The notes beneath the pieces were generated by a model. It saw only the letters and a list, made by a program, of their open reading frames with translations. It was not told the origin of the DNA and did not search any database. Shown here piece after piece: positions 32,096 through 42,385 of a DNA stretch of 64,000 nt. The position numbers and the translations under genes are program-made. This stretch comes from Corythucha ciliata. Its lineage: Eukaryota; Arthropoda; Insecta; Hemiptera; Tingidae. The stretch lies in NCBI GenBank assembly GCA_038030265.1, contig CM075941.1, forward strand, positions 40,238,164-40,302,163. Reading direction: 5' to 3'. The first letter of the stretch is position 1; every line of letters begins with the position of its first letter.

Positions 32096-32447
32096 CTAGA
32101 TTTTATCACGTGGATCAATCTTTGTATTGTCAGCGAAATGAATATACTTTTTACTAGTCCGCCTCATTGCGTTCGATACCAAATTATTTTTTAGATCTGG
32201 ATGTGAGTCCCAATACAAGCGCATCGAAGGTGGAGGTGCAGAACTAGACAAAATAATCATTCCGATCAAGCCGAAAAAGCATTTTATTTCCTCCTCGTTA
32301 GTGATGTTTGGATCTTCGTCGTTTTTGAATAAGGCATATTTCCATGTTTCCGATGCGACGGCTTCCTGCCTTGCACAATATCTGAAACTGTTGACCTTGA
32401 ATATCCCTAATGACACTGGCTTTGTTGTCTGTTGGTTGAGTTTTTCT
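32096..32447 (-). pseudogene. piggyBac-type transposase fragment, cut by assembly gap
   Basis: Contains TNEEEIKCFFGLIGMIILSSS, MRLYWDSHPDLKNNLVSNAMRR and KKYIHFADNTKIDPRDK, the N-terminal half of a piggyBac transposase. It differs from both neighbours in sequence. The remainder probably lies elsewhere or is lost; its 5' part would lie in the gap. Confidence 0.75.
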
Positions 32448-32947
32448 NNNNNNNNNNNNNNNNNNNNNNNNNNNNNNNNNNNNNNNNNNNNNNNNNNNNN
32501 NNNNNNNNNNNNNNNNNNNNNNNNNNNNNNNNNNNNNNNNNNNNNNNNNNNNNNNNNNNNNNNNNNNNNNNNNNNNNNNNNNNNNNNNNNNNNNNNNNNN
32601 NNNNNNNNNNNNNNNNNNNNNNNNNNNNNNNNNNNNNNNNNNNNNNNNNNNNNNNNNNNNNNNNNNNNNNNNNNNNNNNNNNNNNNNNNNNNNNNNNNNN
32701 NNNNNNNNNNNNNNNNNNNNNNNNNNNNNNNNNNNNNNNNNNNNNNNNNNNNNNNNNNNNNNNNNNNNNNNNNNNNNNNNNNNNNNNNNNNNNNNNNNNN
32801 NNNNNNNNNNNNNNNNNNNNNNNNNNNNNNNNNNNNNNNNNNNNNNNNNNNNNNNNNNNNNNNNNNNNNNNNNNNNNNNNNNNNNNNNNNNNNNNNNNNN
32901 NNNNNNNNNNNNNNNNNNNNNNNNNNNNNNNNNNNNNNNNNNNNNNN
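32448..32947. other. Assembly gap (500 N)
   Basis: Exactly 500 ambiguous bases, so its true length is unknown. Frames drawn across it have no meaning. Confidence 0.99.
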
Positions 32948-33187
32948 AGTGGGTGAGAAAGCTGAAGCCGCGTTGGATAGAGCTGAAGACCTGGTTTTCA
33001 GCCAAACCTACTTGCTCTAAATAGGGAAAAGACCGAGTTTATGGACTTCAGATCCACCATCGGTGACGAGAGACGCTCCGTTAAATTCTTGGGCTTGCAT
33101 ATCGACGACTGCCTCGTTTGGGATCGGCATTGTTCATTTTTGTCTAAGAACCTGTCGAAAGTGTTGCCTGTCAAAAATGCACTCAAT
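32948..33187 (+). pseudogene. LINE reverse transcriptase C-terminal fragment
   Basis: Plus-strand frames read EAALDRAEDL then, after a shift, LNREKTEFMDF, VKFLGLHIDDCLVWDRH and LSKNLSKV. This is the thumb-side block that follows the YADD box in Jockey-like RTs (LN..KT..M.F, VKFLG..ID..L.W..H). The catalytic part would lie in the gap. Confidence 0.65.
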
Positions 33188-33436
33188 TGATGCGTGCGTG
33201 GTAGTCAGGTACAAAATTCCTTAAAAACACTCCACCCTCCCATAAATCGAGAGACCCCTATTTTACAAGCAACCGTATTTCCCCTCGAAAAACGGTTATT
33301 TCCCACTTTTGTACTGCACTTGGTTTTTTTTTCTTCAAAAGTGACGGTAGTTTATAAATCTAACAAAAATGTCCTACTAAAGCGAAATTGATATTCACAA
33401 TCGTCAAACGCTCCGAGAAATGGGTCGCTTGATTAA

Positions 33437-34027
33437 ACCTCCAAAATTGTAAGTGGGGCTTGACTTTTTTAAAGTTTAACGCTAATACCTACTAGTTTGT
33501 TTGTTTTATAAAGTTCGTATTTATTTGTTTTACTTGCCGATAGTGGAGACTTCACTAATATCATGGAGTAATATAATAATAAAAAAAAATAATAACGATA
33601 TCAACTAAGATGAACCTTCGAAAATAAACCTTGTGAAACACTTGTTTCACAAAGCATCGTAGCGTTGCGGGTTCCGCATCTCGCGATTGTCTAGGACCCG
33701 CAACGCACTGGTGCTTTGTGAAACAAGCGTTCGAACAGTTTATTTTGGCAGGACCAACTTAGTAGATCATATCATTATTATTAAATTTCATTATATTATT
33801 ATTCTATGTTTAAATGCAGTCTAAATTATACAATCTTTATAAAACAAACAACTAGCATTTAGCGTTAAACTTTAATCAAGTCTGCCCTCTTACTCTGTAA
33901 CTCCTAACACGTGCATTAGCGAAATCAACTAGCCGAATAATTGAAAATAATCAGCTGAAATATTTTGCTAACGCACGCGTTAAGATTTGCAGAATAAGGG
34001 GGCAGGCCCACTTTCAATTTTGGAGGT
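33437..34027. mobile_element. Palindromic 591-bp MITE with TTAA flanks
   Basis: Starts ACCTCCAAAATTG and ends CAATTTTGGAGGT, flanked on both sides by TTAA (33433-33436 and 34028-34031). Inverted similarity continues inward (TTTAACGCTAA, TAGTTGTTTGTTTTATAAAG) to a central palindrome at about 33636-33730 (CTTGTTTCACAAAGC, GCGTTGCGGGT). No coding frame. TTAA duplication is the hallmark of piggyBac-type mobilisation, and piggyBac transposase relics are abundant nearby, but those are inferences. Confidence 0.75.
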
Positions 34028-34793
34028 TTAATTGCACAATTTGCAGTGTTATTTGGATCATTCGTGGGGGGGGGGGGTTCATGATGGTGTGCGACGCCTT
34101 GTTCTTCTCTACATGTATGAGAGTAAATAATACTTGCACTCTAACAAGTTGGCAGTTTACATAAATTTTAATTGAGTTTGTACAAGACTTAATGCACACA
34201 ATTTTTTTCTTAATTATTGTAATACATATCTTCAAAATGTGCCTTACTGCATTTCTGAGAACATTAAACATAACTTTGGAAGATTTTAAGTATACATAAT
34301 TATGCAGGCTCCTTAGGGGGCAGGACGTGTAGACCCGAAACATTGAGTTTCTTAAATCAGACGCGTTACGCAGGTAAATTAGCGCACTTTTGTCATTTTC
34401 CAATGTACTCGATCATATAAGAAGCTCGCGTCTCATTTTTGCGCTCCAACGTTCAGAAGACGGTTTAAGTGAGTAATGAGTTCCCAACGGTAATTATAGA
34501 GGCCGTTCCGGTGCCACTGTTGTATACAGTGGCTTCATAAAGACAGTGAGGACATTCGGGAGGCACCGCCATCTTGTTTCAAGAGTTCCGTGCCCCTATG
34601 GGGGAAATGTATATGAAACAGTGGCTTTGCTCATATTTCCATTTTTTTTATTTTTATAAAAATATAAAAAATGGATATACAAAATATATATATTTTTTTA
34701 AACGCGTTTTTGGCCCGATAATTATTTTTCCACAATTGCTAACTAATCAAAGAATAAAAAAAAAGATTCTCCTTAAATAAAAGGCTTGTTAAG
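34028..34793. other. AT-rich stretch, no gene seen
   Basis: Contains a run of 13 or so G near 34065 and A/T-rich tracts. No domain seen. Confidence 0.35.
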
Positions 34794-35240
34794 AATGGGG
34801 AACTTGCATGAATCTCAGATTGGGTAGAAAAGCATATCGGTGATTTGACCCGTGAACTGAAGGATAACAACGGAAGTTGCAACCCGATTGGTGCGTTTTA
34901 AGATTTTTAAAAAAGGTTCAAAGTTCTTCAGAAGAGGATGGATGGTGCGAGGGGAAATGACGTAAATACTTACTTGTGAAGCATTTGAGGGAACTCTAAA
35001 ATTGTTTGTTTACAAATAACATGAAAAATGTCCCCCCATTAAACTCGTCTAACCCTCTCTTCCCCGCATCATCCATTTCAATAAGTAAGTTTTTACGTAA
35101 TCGAACCCCCACTCAAAATTTTTAAAAATTCCCTTATAAAACATCCTTGACTTATTTCAAAGTTTAATGTGAGCAATAGACTTGTGGAAGAGCCCTCTTT
35201 AAGCAACACCAACTTTTGAAAAATGTGCAAGTTCCCCATT
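34794..35240. mobile_element. Candidate MITE with AATGGGGAACTTGCA inverted ends
   Basis: Left end AATGGGGAACTTGCA and right end TGCAAGTTCCCCATT form a 15-bp inverted repeat 447 bp apart. Inside, GGATGGATG...ACGTAAA.ACTTACTT and its complement add a second inverted segment. No clear target duplication and no coding frame. Confidence 0.5.
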
Positions 35241-35306
35241 AGTGAATTGTGAAGTGACAGTTAGCCATGCAGTAACGCTCACTTTGTACAATCCGTTCAT
35301 ACCTAA

Positions 35307-35447
35307 AGCCCTGTTCACACGATGCAATGTTTGAAGTTAGATTGCATGCTGGTTTTTTAAAAACACATGTTCCTTGGTAGTAACCGGATGTTTTTAAAAA
35401 TCCAGCAAGCAATTTAGCTTCAAACATTGCATCGTGTGAACAGGGCT
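35307..35447. mobile_element. Foldback MITE, 141 bp, TAA flanks
   Basis: Arms AGCCCTGTTCACACGATGCAATG... are inverted over about 50 bp with few mismatches and flanked by TAA on both sides. A 3-bp TWA duplication suggests PIF/Harbinger-type mobilisation; that assignment is inferred. Confidence 0.7.
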
Positions 35448-35802
35448 TAAGTCGGCCAACTTAGTTGAATTAGTTTTATAGCATTGATGCAAAGTGGTAG
35501 CCGAATTAACACCAAATAAACAGCACTTTATTAAATTGCACGATAAACGGAGTAAGAGAAAAGAATCACATCTCGACTTAACCAGGGCAAGAACAATAGT
35601 AAAACCCGACAAAGAAGATGGCCCCGGATAGCTGTTTTGGCGCGCACAAAGCCATTTAGGCGCGAAATATAAATTTATCACAAGCATAAGGAGTATAATT
35701 ATACAGAAAACGAAACTTCCGTTTCCGACGAGTTCCACGAAGTTCCGTGAAACCATTTTGTTGTATGCACTGCCACTTGTATGCTTATATACTACAAGCA
35801 GA

Positions 35803-36094
35803 TCACCGAATACGTACATAATTCTTTCTTTTCATTGTCTCCCCAAGCTTATGCTGCACCTATTATTTCAATTACTAAAGAATAGAAAAACATAATTGGT
35901 AAACGTACCTCGATCACTCCCTCGACAAGTAGGCGATCGGTTTGCACCGCCGCCTCTGCCGTCTCCACCGTCTGAGTGGCCCGATCCTATTTCCGAGTAA
36001 TGCGCGTTAGTTTCAACATGTAAAGTTTTCCTACGCTATAACTCACAATCGCGATGGTACCATTGATAACGATTCGAACATTAATCTCGGTCAT
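35803..36094 (-). CDS. Candidate three-exon small gene, unknown
   Basis: ATG at 36094 opens 16 codons to a GTGAGT donor (36046). An ATAG acceptor leads to exon 2 (35986-35909, 26 codons, TVETAEAAVQTDRLLVEGVIE) ending at GTACGT, and a further ATAG acceptor to exon 3 (35859-35803) with a stop. All joins are in frame with introns of 60 and 49 bp. The product would be about 61 residues and has no domain I recognise. Small size means the fit could be chance. Confidence 0.3.
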
Positions 36095-36361
36095 GATCTA
36101 CTCGCTTCTCCGTTCCGCGATTGTTCTCATTTATACGAAATTTTTCGATGAAAAAAGTAGGGCCTTATTGCCAAATTAATGTCCAAAGTAATGTCCAAGC
36201 TTAGAGACCAAAATACTATGGGACACCATGTCAAAGGCTTTTAGTCAAGGTTGTGCAGTTGGGGAAATATTCTCATGACCTGGGGCGAGTGAGCCTTTAA
36301 AGTATTGGGCGCCTGTGTAGACGGCCATCCCACAGTGGGATAGACTCTCTCGCGTGAGACT

Positions 36362-37614
36362 TCAAGGCGTTACTGGAACGTCTACAGCTCGCGTGGCTCC
36401 TAGCGGTGCTTCAGGGCACAGATACATAGTCTGTGAGTTGGATCCGCTCGTTCCCAAATTGCTGATGGTTAATTCTGAGAACTTAAACGTTGTACTTTTA
36501 CTCAGAACAGTAGAAACGGATCGGAGGAGCGCGTTGTTAAAGGTCGCGTTATCGACGTTGGAAGGAAAATTGTTAACCGTAATCCGCCCTGACTGGATTA
36601 AGGTTTTCGCTTCTGGCCTGCGAATGCCTAGTGGGGCATAGCCCAGTAGATTGGGCGTGGCTTCTAAGAGCTCAGTTGATAGGAGGGACGGATATTCGTT
36701 TACCTCGTTGGTCAGGACCATACGTACGGCCTGGCTTAGGACGCCAAAACATGTGATTTCCTCATATAAGTTATGACTTTAAGCGTCGATGGGGCTAAAA
36801 AAGCCTCCAAAACCTCCGACTTCTTGTACCGGTAATGTGGAAAAGGTCGGCCATATATGTGACTCCAATTTCGTCTGGAGACTGCCGTACGCTTTCAGGT
36901 AAGAAAGGAGGGGAGCAGGGATTGCAAATGGACCTATGTCCGCGATTTCGAGAATCAACTGCTCAGCGGAGGTTAGAGCTTCGCCATTAGCCTTGCGTAA
37001 GTATTATATACCCGATTATTATTCCATGGGCATGCGCCACTCGAAACGTATACCTACATCTCATTTGCCCCCTCGTTAGTTGGTCATGAGCTTCTTACAA
37101 TTATACATCTCACCTCATGAAGGCGTTTTCTTCTTACTCTGTCCTCCCTCATACATAACAGTAAGTCCAAGGCTCGAATCCAAAACAATGCTGTCGAATA
37201 GTAGTCCAGGACTTCGGGGGTCACTAAACGCACGACCGTCGGTTCTTTGCCGGTGTACTGGCGATGCATATCTCTTGATACCTCTATGAGGTTAAGAGCT
37301 GCGGGTGTGAAGGTGACGTCGGGTGTATCCTCTGTTAACCCTTGATTGACAGCAAATTGCGTCATGTCTTTCATGGACTCATCGCGTGACGGCGTGGGAT
37401 TGCTGGATATGTGAGTTGCCGGTGACAACCTGGGAGGGGGGCCTCTTCGTTGTGGCCCTGGACCTCTAGGTCCAGGGTTGTCCGAGGGGGCGGCCCTCAG
37501 CAGCTGGTGCTGCCTGGACAGGCTCTGCGGCCTGCTGCTGCCGTTCGCCCCGGTGTAGATTGGGAGCGCGCGGATTACGCTGGCTGGGTAATAACCTCTC
37601 AGTTGATCTGCCAT
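36362..37614 (-). pseudogene. Capsid/nucleoprotein-like endogenous viral gene, unassigned
   Basis: Begins with ATG 37614, open to 37084. It has a Pro/Arg/Gly-rich N-terminal arm, then TPEVLDYYSTALFWIRALDLLL. A shifted frame around 36990-36780 continues LTSAEQLILEIADIGPFAIP and LESHIWPTFSTLP, and 36721-36362 finishes with LLGYAPLGIRRPEAKTLIQSG and an all-beta-looking C-terminus. At least two disruptions. Lies on the same strand just downstream of the flavivirus-like NS3. Size (about 410 codons) and basic arm suit a virus coat protein; partiti-like or segmented flavi-like origins are both possible and neither is shown. Confidence 0.4.
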
Positions 37615-37863
37615 GGTACAGTCGAGCGTGGAACGACAGTGGGGGGAATGAATTTAAAAAAAGAAAATTCAAAATAATGAAAATAAAAGAAAGAAAAGGA
37701 AAATAAAGTTGCGGGAAAGCTAATAATGGTGAGGATGCTGGTTATGCACAATAGTCATCAATTTAACGCGAGAACTTCTCGACCCTAATTCGCGAACGTA
37801 CTCAGCGTATTGTCCCATTTGCATACTTTACATTTAGATATAGGCAACAATCTTATCAATAAA

Positions 37864-39400
37864 TCAAGTTTGCCTTGTTTGGCTACGTAAATTAAAAATA
37901 TTCGCACATCCGAATTTCTTGCCGAAATCGACGACGACGTCAAGCTCTGACACGTTGACGCCACACTCGGCTATCTCCGTGGAAAAGATTAATTTTCGGT
38001 CTAGGTTCGCAAGGCACGGATAAGCACTGTCAAACGTTTTCCGTGAGAGGAGGATCGGGTCCTCCTTTGAGAATTTTTTGATTAGGGCTTGAGCCTCCCT
38101 TCCCTCCAATCCCGGGAGGAACACTAAAACTCTTTTCTGACGCTCCAATTCAAGTTCGATGGCGGCGACAAGGTCTCTCTCAGTCGGGCAGAGTGAAGTT
38201 GCGAATCTCAAAATTACTGCCGTCGTCCTCCTTTCCGTCTAGGGTGGCGGAAAGCTCGTAGACTTCCACCCCTCCTCAGACATGTACCTGGCGTAGTCTC
38301 TTAGTAGTATCGTCGCGGGGTCATTAAAGTGAGCTTCATCTATTATTATAGCCCCCAGATTGGACGTGGCTCTGGCCCCGGTAACTAACATCCTCAGGGC
38401 GGAGGCGTGGGCGGCAACCTGCACCTGGGCCATCTCGTTCCTGTCAGCACGGTTCCCCTTCACGTTGAAGCCCACTGGGTGAGTCCTGGCCAAGGACTTG
38501 AAAATTTCGTGACAAACGACTCTAGTGGGGCCTGTGACGAGGATCTTCTTGCCTTTCAGGGCTTCTTTGGCCACTGGGGCAGGGAGTTCCTTCCATGTTT
38601 TGCCCGAACCAGGTGCAGTGACTATCTGGTGGATCCTCTTGTCAGTATCAACCGGCGCGGGAGTGGGAGTTAAATTAGAGAACTCAACCGCCTCGTCGTG
38701 TTCACGGACGTATCTCCCCGCAAGACCTGCCAAATGCAACATGCTGTTCCTTGTTACGTGTACTGGCGATCCAGACTCACCAGGCTTCGTTACTCCAACC
38801 CACGCCAAAACGTTATTGACTCTTTCATAATCGAAAGGAGCGGAGTACGAAACTCTGGCTTCATCCGTTTCGACGTTAACGTAAATTGAGTCGCCCGCCT
38901 CCACCCTGGTGATCGCCGGAGGCCCGCCGTAAGTAACTATATCTTCGAAAGAGTCCATTAGGTAAGGCTTAAGCTGCGTCTTTCCGTACGAAATGGGGGT
39001 TCCGGGGCAAACGTGATAAGGAACGTGAAAAACCCCCGAGTGAACGACCCCAATACCGGATGTTATTGGTATCCCAAACAGCAACCTGTCTACGCAGTAC
39101 ACTCCCTCACGTAAGGTAAAATTCAACCTATTCGGCTGCACGGTCCGAGGTGTTTCGTTAAGTACCAAGCAGTGACAGCGAGTACGAGAGCAGTGGGTCC
39201 AGTAGTTGCGCCGACGAAGGCGGCTATGATTATTAAGACTCCATTTCGAAATTGAGACGAGATAATAAGAAATTTGTCCACCACTTTCTCAGCCGGGATC
39301 GAGGGACGGTTGGCTATCGGTACTGGTGCTACCGAAACGTCCGGTTCTCTAAGGAAGCGAGCCTTGGTTTCGAACCCAAGGTGGCGAACTGGGGGCGGGA
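37864..39400 (-). pseudogene. Endogenous flavivirus-like NS3 serine protease-helicase
   Basis: Read on the minus strand. A hydrophobic NS2B-like segment (GVLIIIAAFVGATTG...) lies near 39250-39190. After a frame change near 39165 the 39168-38239 frame has the chymotrypsin-fold triad (His in PYHV, Asp in EDIVTYGG, Ser in GESGSP), then helicase motif I APGSGKT, Ia GPTRVV and II DEAHFNDPA. Motif III (ELSATLDG) follows in another frame, then 38211-37864 has VLVFLPG and motif V-like STEIAECGVNV. The order is that of flavivirus and jingmenvirus NS3. At least three frameshifts and the loss of the far C-terminus show a non-functional genomic fossil of an RNA virus. No reverse-transcription hallmark such as poly-A is seen. 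Confidence 0.82.
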
Positions 39401-39984
39401 ACGAGGGGTGCTAACTCCATAAAGTTTGCAGTTCCGGAAAAATAACTAAATCAAGAAAAAAAAATGTGCGTAGATGATGGAATAATGGATGAAAGGTAGT
39501 AATTAACTCCCCCCCCCTCATAGTACAAGTTATGCAAAGAGCATACGGTCTCGAGTAATATTCGGAATCTAACCATACATTGGTTATACCGTAGCTCATC
39601 CAGTCATCATCAGAAGAGGAGGAGGAGGGAACCGAAGATGAGGATAGACGTATTTATTAAAAACAATATGTTTACAGATTAGCACTAGCTCGATTGGCTC
39701 AACGAGTAACCCAGAGTCATCGGCAATGGACTCTGATTCTTTAAGCCTAGACTAAAACTAATAATACTACTACTAAGAAAAATAATGATAATAAACCCTA
39801 CACCAAACAATATATATATTAAAAAAGAACATATTGGTCTCAAACTATAATCAACCCTATACCAAAAACTATTTACATTAAAAAAAAAAATTATCTCGCA
39901 ACTAAATCGAGTAAGTTGCATTTTTTATCCTTTCCCTTGTAAATAAGGGAAAGGGAAGGCGCTGTGTTGTATTCTCTTATTTCC
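39401..39984. other. AT-rich stretch, no gene seen
   Basis: Between the two viral fossils. No domain on either strand. Confidence 0.35.
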
Positions 39985-40838
39985 TCATCCGTGAGTGCCC
40001 CGGACATCCTCCGGGGCAACTATACAATACATGCGACTTGGTGCGTTGGTGCTAAAGACGATGGAGGGGGGGTTGGCCCTCCTCTGCGTCATCTTCATAA
40101 TTATACTTACATTCAAATTCCAAATACAAATGGACGTGAGATTCTGAATACTTGCCACTAATACCTCCTTCAGAGAAAACAGCAAACGACGACGTAGCAA
40201 AATTATAGAATCAACAATATCAACCTTAAGATCACGGTCGACTGTAACATGTCCTAACCTGAGAGTCAATATATACTTATTACTAATCTTCTTCCTCCCC
40301 ACCCTTGAAGAACCGGTTGAATCACGAATCGCGGACGCAGCGAGAGTTGTTCTAACCGCTGCGTCGTCCGCAATCGAGTTGAGATCAAGCGAGGTCAAAG
40401 GTAGAACTCCACAATTTTTTCTCTGAATCAAAAATTATTTATTACAAAAACTTTTTAACGTGATCAATTGAAAGTTTGCTCATAATATACAGGCCTCACA
40501 TAAGTAAACAAATCATGCAAATAAAAATCTTCCTCTCTAAATACAAAACCATAATCAGTTAATTGCTGGAGTCGCAGAGATGTGACACCAAGTCCATTAT
40601 AAAAGACACAACTATCTTGCTCAGATATAGCGTTGCGGAAAATTCCTCCCCTGCAGTGCTGAGGCAAGGACAACCTGAGTGAATAACGATAGCTTCTTGT
40701 ACGACGGAAACGTCTTCGCGTAGAATAAGGTCGTCTAGAGCCTGAGTAACCCGCTCGCATCGTTCGACGTACTCGGCCCTTTTTGCGAGACAACATTGAT
40801 TTCCCGCGGGATGACCGACGGCGTCCATTGAATCCCAT
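39985..40838 (-). pseudogene. CRESS-DNA-virus-like capsid gene, endogenous
   Basis: ATG 40838 opens a frame whose first 55 residues are Arg/Lys/Ser-rich (GRRRSSRGK, RRPYSTRRRFRRTRSYR), the DNA-binding arm typical of small circular ssDNA virus coat proteins. It stops at 40464. A second frame (40431-39985) continues with SNKYILTLRLGHVTVDRDLKVDIV and ends MYCIVAPEDVRGTHG, compatible with a beta-rich capsid body. One frame change separates them. The gene overlaps the tail of the Rep fragment at 40839-40911. Assignment rests on the basic arm and the Rep neighbour. Confidence 0.5.
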
Positions 40839-40911
40839 GGTTCGGCGTCACAAGCGTTAGTCTGGCAAGATAATATTCATCACATACATTTTCATCAGAA
40901 GTAAATATTAC
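40839..40911 (-). pseudogene. Endogenous CRESS-like Rep, C-terminal part beyond the MULE
   Basis: The minus-strand frame after the MULE target duplication reads VIFTSDENVCDEYYLARL. VIFTS is the helicase C motif (usually followed by Asn). It continues the Rep fragment at 58125-58475, which stops at FRGLVI, so the two were one gene before the MULE inserted. Confidence 0.6.
40904..40911. repeat. Left target duplication of the MULE
   Basis: AATATTAC, repeated at 58125-58132. Confidence 0.75.
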
Positions 40912-41025
40912 GAGCGTAGGTAAAATGCGGACAAGTTAATCCGTTGAGCTCGTTGGAGGTTGGTTTCGCATAGGTGAAATGCGGACAATTCTGTACTAGT
41001 AAAATGCGGACAGAAAATGTTTCAG
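40912..41025. repeat. Left terminal region of the MULE with three AAATGCGGAC boxes
   Basis: Boxes at about 40920, 40973 and 41000, mirrored by three GTCCGC(A/T)TTT boxes at 58029-58116. Likely transposase binding sites. Confidence 0.65.
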
Positions 41026-41107
41026 AAAAGGTGGACAAGGATGTATAATGTTCAGATGTATTTATGCACAAGGTAAATTTCCCTGACGTCAGAATAATTG
41101 AAATAGA

Positions 41108-41658
41108 TCAACTTAATGTAGGAAGGTTTAAGGCACTCATTATCTTGACCAGCTCCACACTCGTGATTCTGCCGTTTGTAAAATCATCGATTCCAGTTGT
41201 CATGATGTGGACGCGGCGTCGAGTGGCTTTGTTCGGTCGGCGTACAGGTTGGTGTGTCGATCTCATACGCATGTACGTTTCTATTTGAATTTTCTGAAGC
41301 CCAGAGACGAATTGAAACACGTTGGGGTGGACGGTAGAAATGAAGTCGTGTAAGTGGCTGTGGAAGCTTTCGAGAGCGTTGTTGCTGAGCGTATGTTGAA
41401 GAGAGGGAGTCATTTCTGCCCAAACAGTTGCTGGGAAAAGAGCGTAGTCCTCGATATAGGTATCTACTATGAAGTCGGCAAATTTCGTTAATTTGTTCGA
41501 ATGAGGAATAAACGCCATGAGTTCCACGAAGCAGTTTAGCACTTCAGAAGGCTCCAAAAAAGGAAGTCCGAAGATCAATCTAATCCAGTTACCTATATCA
41601 CTATTCGGGTCTTTGTAATCAGACACAAGCCCGAGTTTCTGTACTTTCCGAAACCATG
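41108..41658 (-). pseudogene. MULE transposase, C-terminal part
   Basis: Starts directly at the Polinton edge with WFRKVQKLGLVSDY, the conserved block after the third catalytic region of FLYWCH-MULE transposases. Then come IFGLPFLEPSEV, a conserved Trp/Asn pattern (SNNALESFHSHLH) and the usual C-terminal helix region. Stops at 41108. About 220 residues of the catalytic core that should precede it are absent. Confidence 0.75.
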
Positions 41659-42130
41659 AGTAGATAGGAAAGGCCGGTTCCAGAGGTGGCGCATGGTGGC
41701 GACATGAAAAAGAGAGGGTTTGATGGTGGAGCGGTGAAAAATTTTTTGTGTACGGCGAGTGGGATCGATCCGGTTGGTATGAGGTTGGGAGACGAGAGCG
41801 CTATCCACTCGGCTACCGTCGACGAGTTGATAGTTGTGGGAATACTTGGGGTAGATGAGTGTAGGGTCGACGAGGTTCAGTCAGATGGCGGTGTATGAGT
41901 TGAGTACAGGTGCGCTAAGCTGGGGTGGGGGCGTTGAGGTTTATGTGCGTTGGCGGCCTGGTGGAATAATTGTTGTGTTGGCGAAGAAGAAGAGGGAACT
42001 GTTCATCGATGCCGGCGGCGGCGGTGAGGATGGGTGGGATGGACTGAAAAAGGTTTTGGTGGATTTAGCTTGGATGAGGGGGGTGGAGCGGAGTGAACAT
42101 GACGTGGTTTTATTTAGATCGAGTACAGTA
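41659..42130. repeat. Left terminal inverted repeat of the Polinton
   Basis: About 470 bp. Near-identical to the right repeat for the outer 220 bp, then with a replaced block, then similar again to about GATCGAGTAC. It overlaps the 5' part of the MAVYEL gene. Confidence 0.88.
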
Positions 42131-42385
42131 ACTGCAGTCCTGGTGAATGATCGCCGCCGGAGAACTGTTGTGACAGCGGGAGGGAAGAGGCAGCGCGTGT
42201 TGGTCAAACTTTATGAGACGAGCCCCTGGGATGTGGAGGTGGACTACTACAACATACCGCAGTGGAATGAAATTTCCTTCAGCAGAGATGACGTTGAGGG
42301 AATTGTTAAGATACTTCCCAAGATTGATGGAGCTGTTGATTTGTTGACAAGATTGTTAAAGGAAAATATAGACAATTCGCTCTAA
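41885..42385 (+). CDS. Polinton terminal-repeat gene, possible PC4-like ssDNA-binding protein
   Basis: 166 residues from ATG 41885; a longer frame starts at 41855. MAVYELSTGALSWGGG is followed by VEVYVRWRPGGIIVVLAKKKRELFIDA, then a second half with TVTAVLVNDRRRRTVVTAGG, VKLYETSPWDVEVDYYNIPQWNEISFSRDDVEGIVKIL and IDGAVDLLTRLL. Two beta-rich blocks each ending in a helix recall the PC4/p15 ssDNA-binding fold; this is a structural guess from pattern. The first half lies in the terminal repeat, and the solo repeat at 28.9 kb keeps the same peptide. It converges tail-to-tail with the integrase at 42386. Confidence 0.6.
   Translation: MAVYELSTGALSWGGGVEVYVRWRPGGIIVVLAKKKRELFIDAGGGGEDGWDGLKKVLVDLAWMRGVERSEHDVVLFRSSTVTAVLVNDRRRRTVVTAGGKRQRVLVKLYETSPWDVEVDYYNIPQWNEISFSRDDVEGIVKILPKIDGAVDLLTRLLKENIDNSL

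Noticed and set aside
32298..33020. Long open frames across the N gap
   Set aside because: They are translated from ambiguous bases; only the short flanks have meaning.
40903..40911. AAATATTAC resembling a CRESS-virus origin nonanucleotide
   Set aside because: No stem flanks it, and it is explained by Rep coding sequence plus the MULE target duplication (AATATTAC on both sides).
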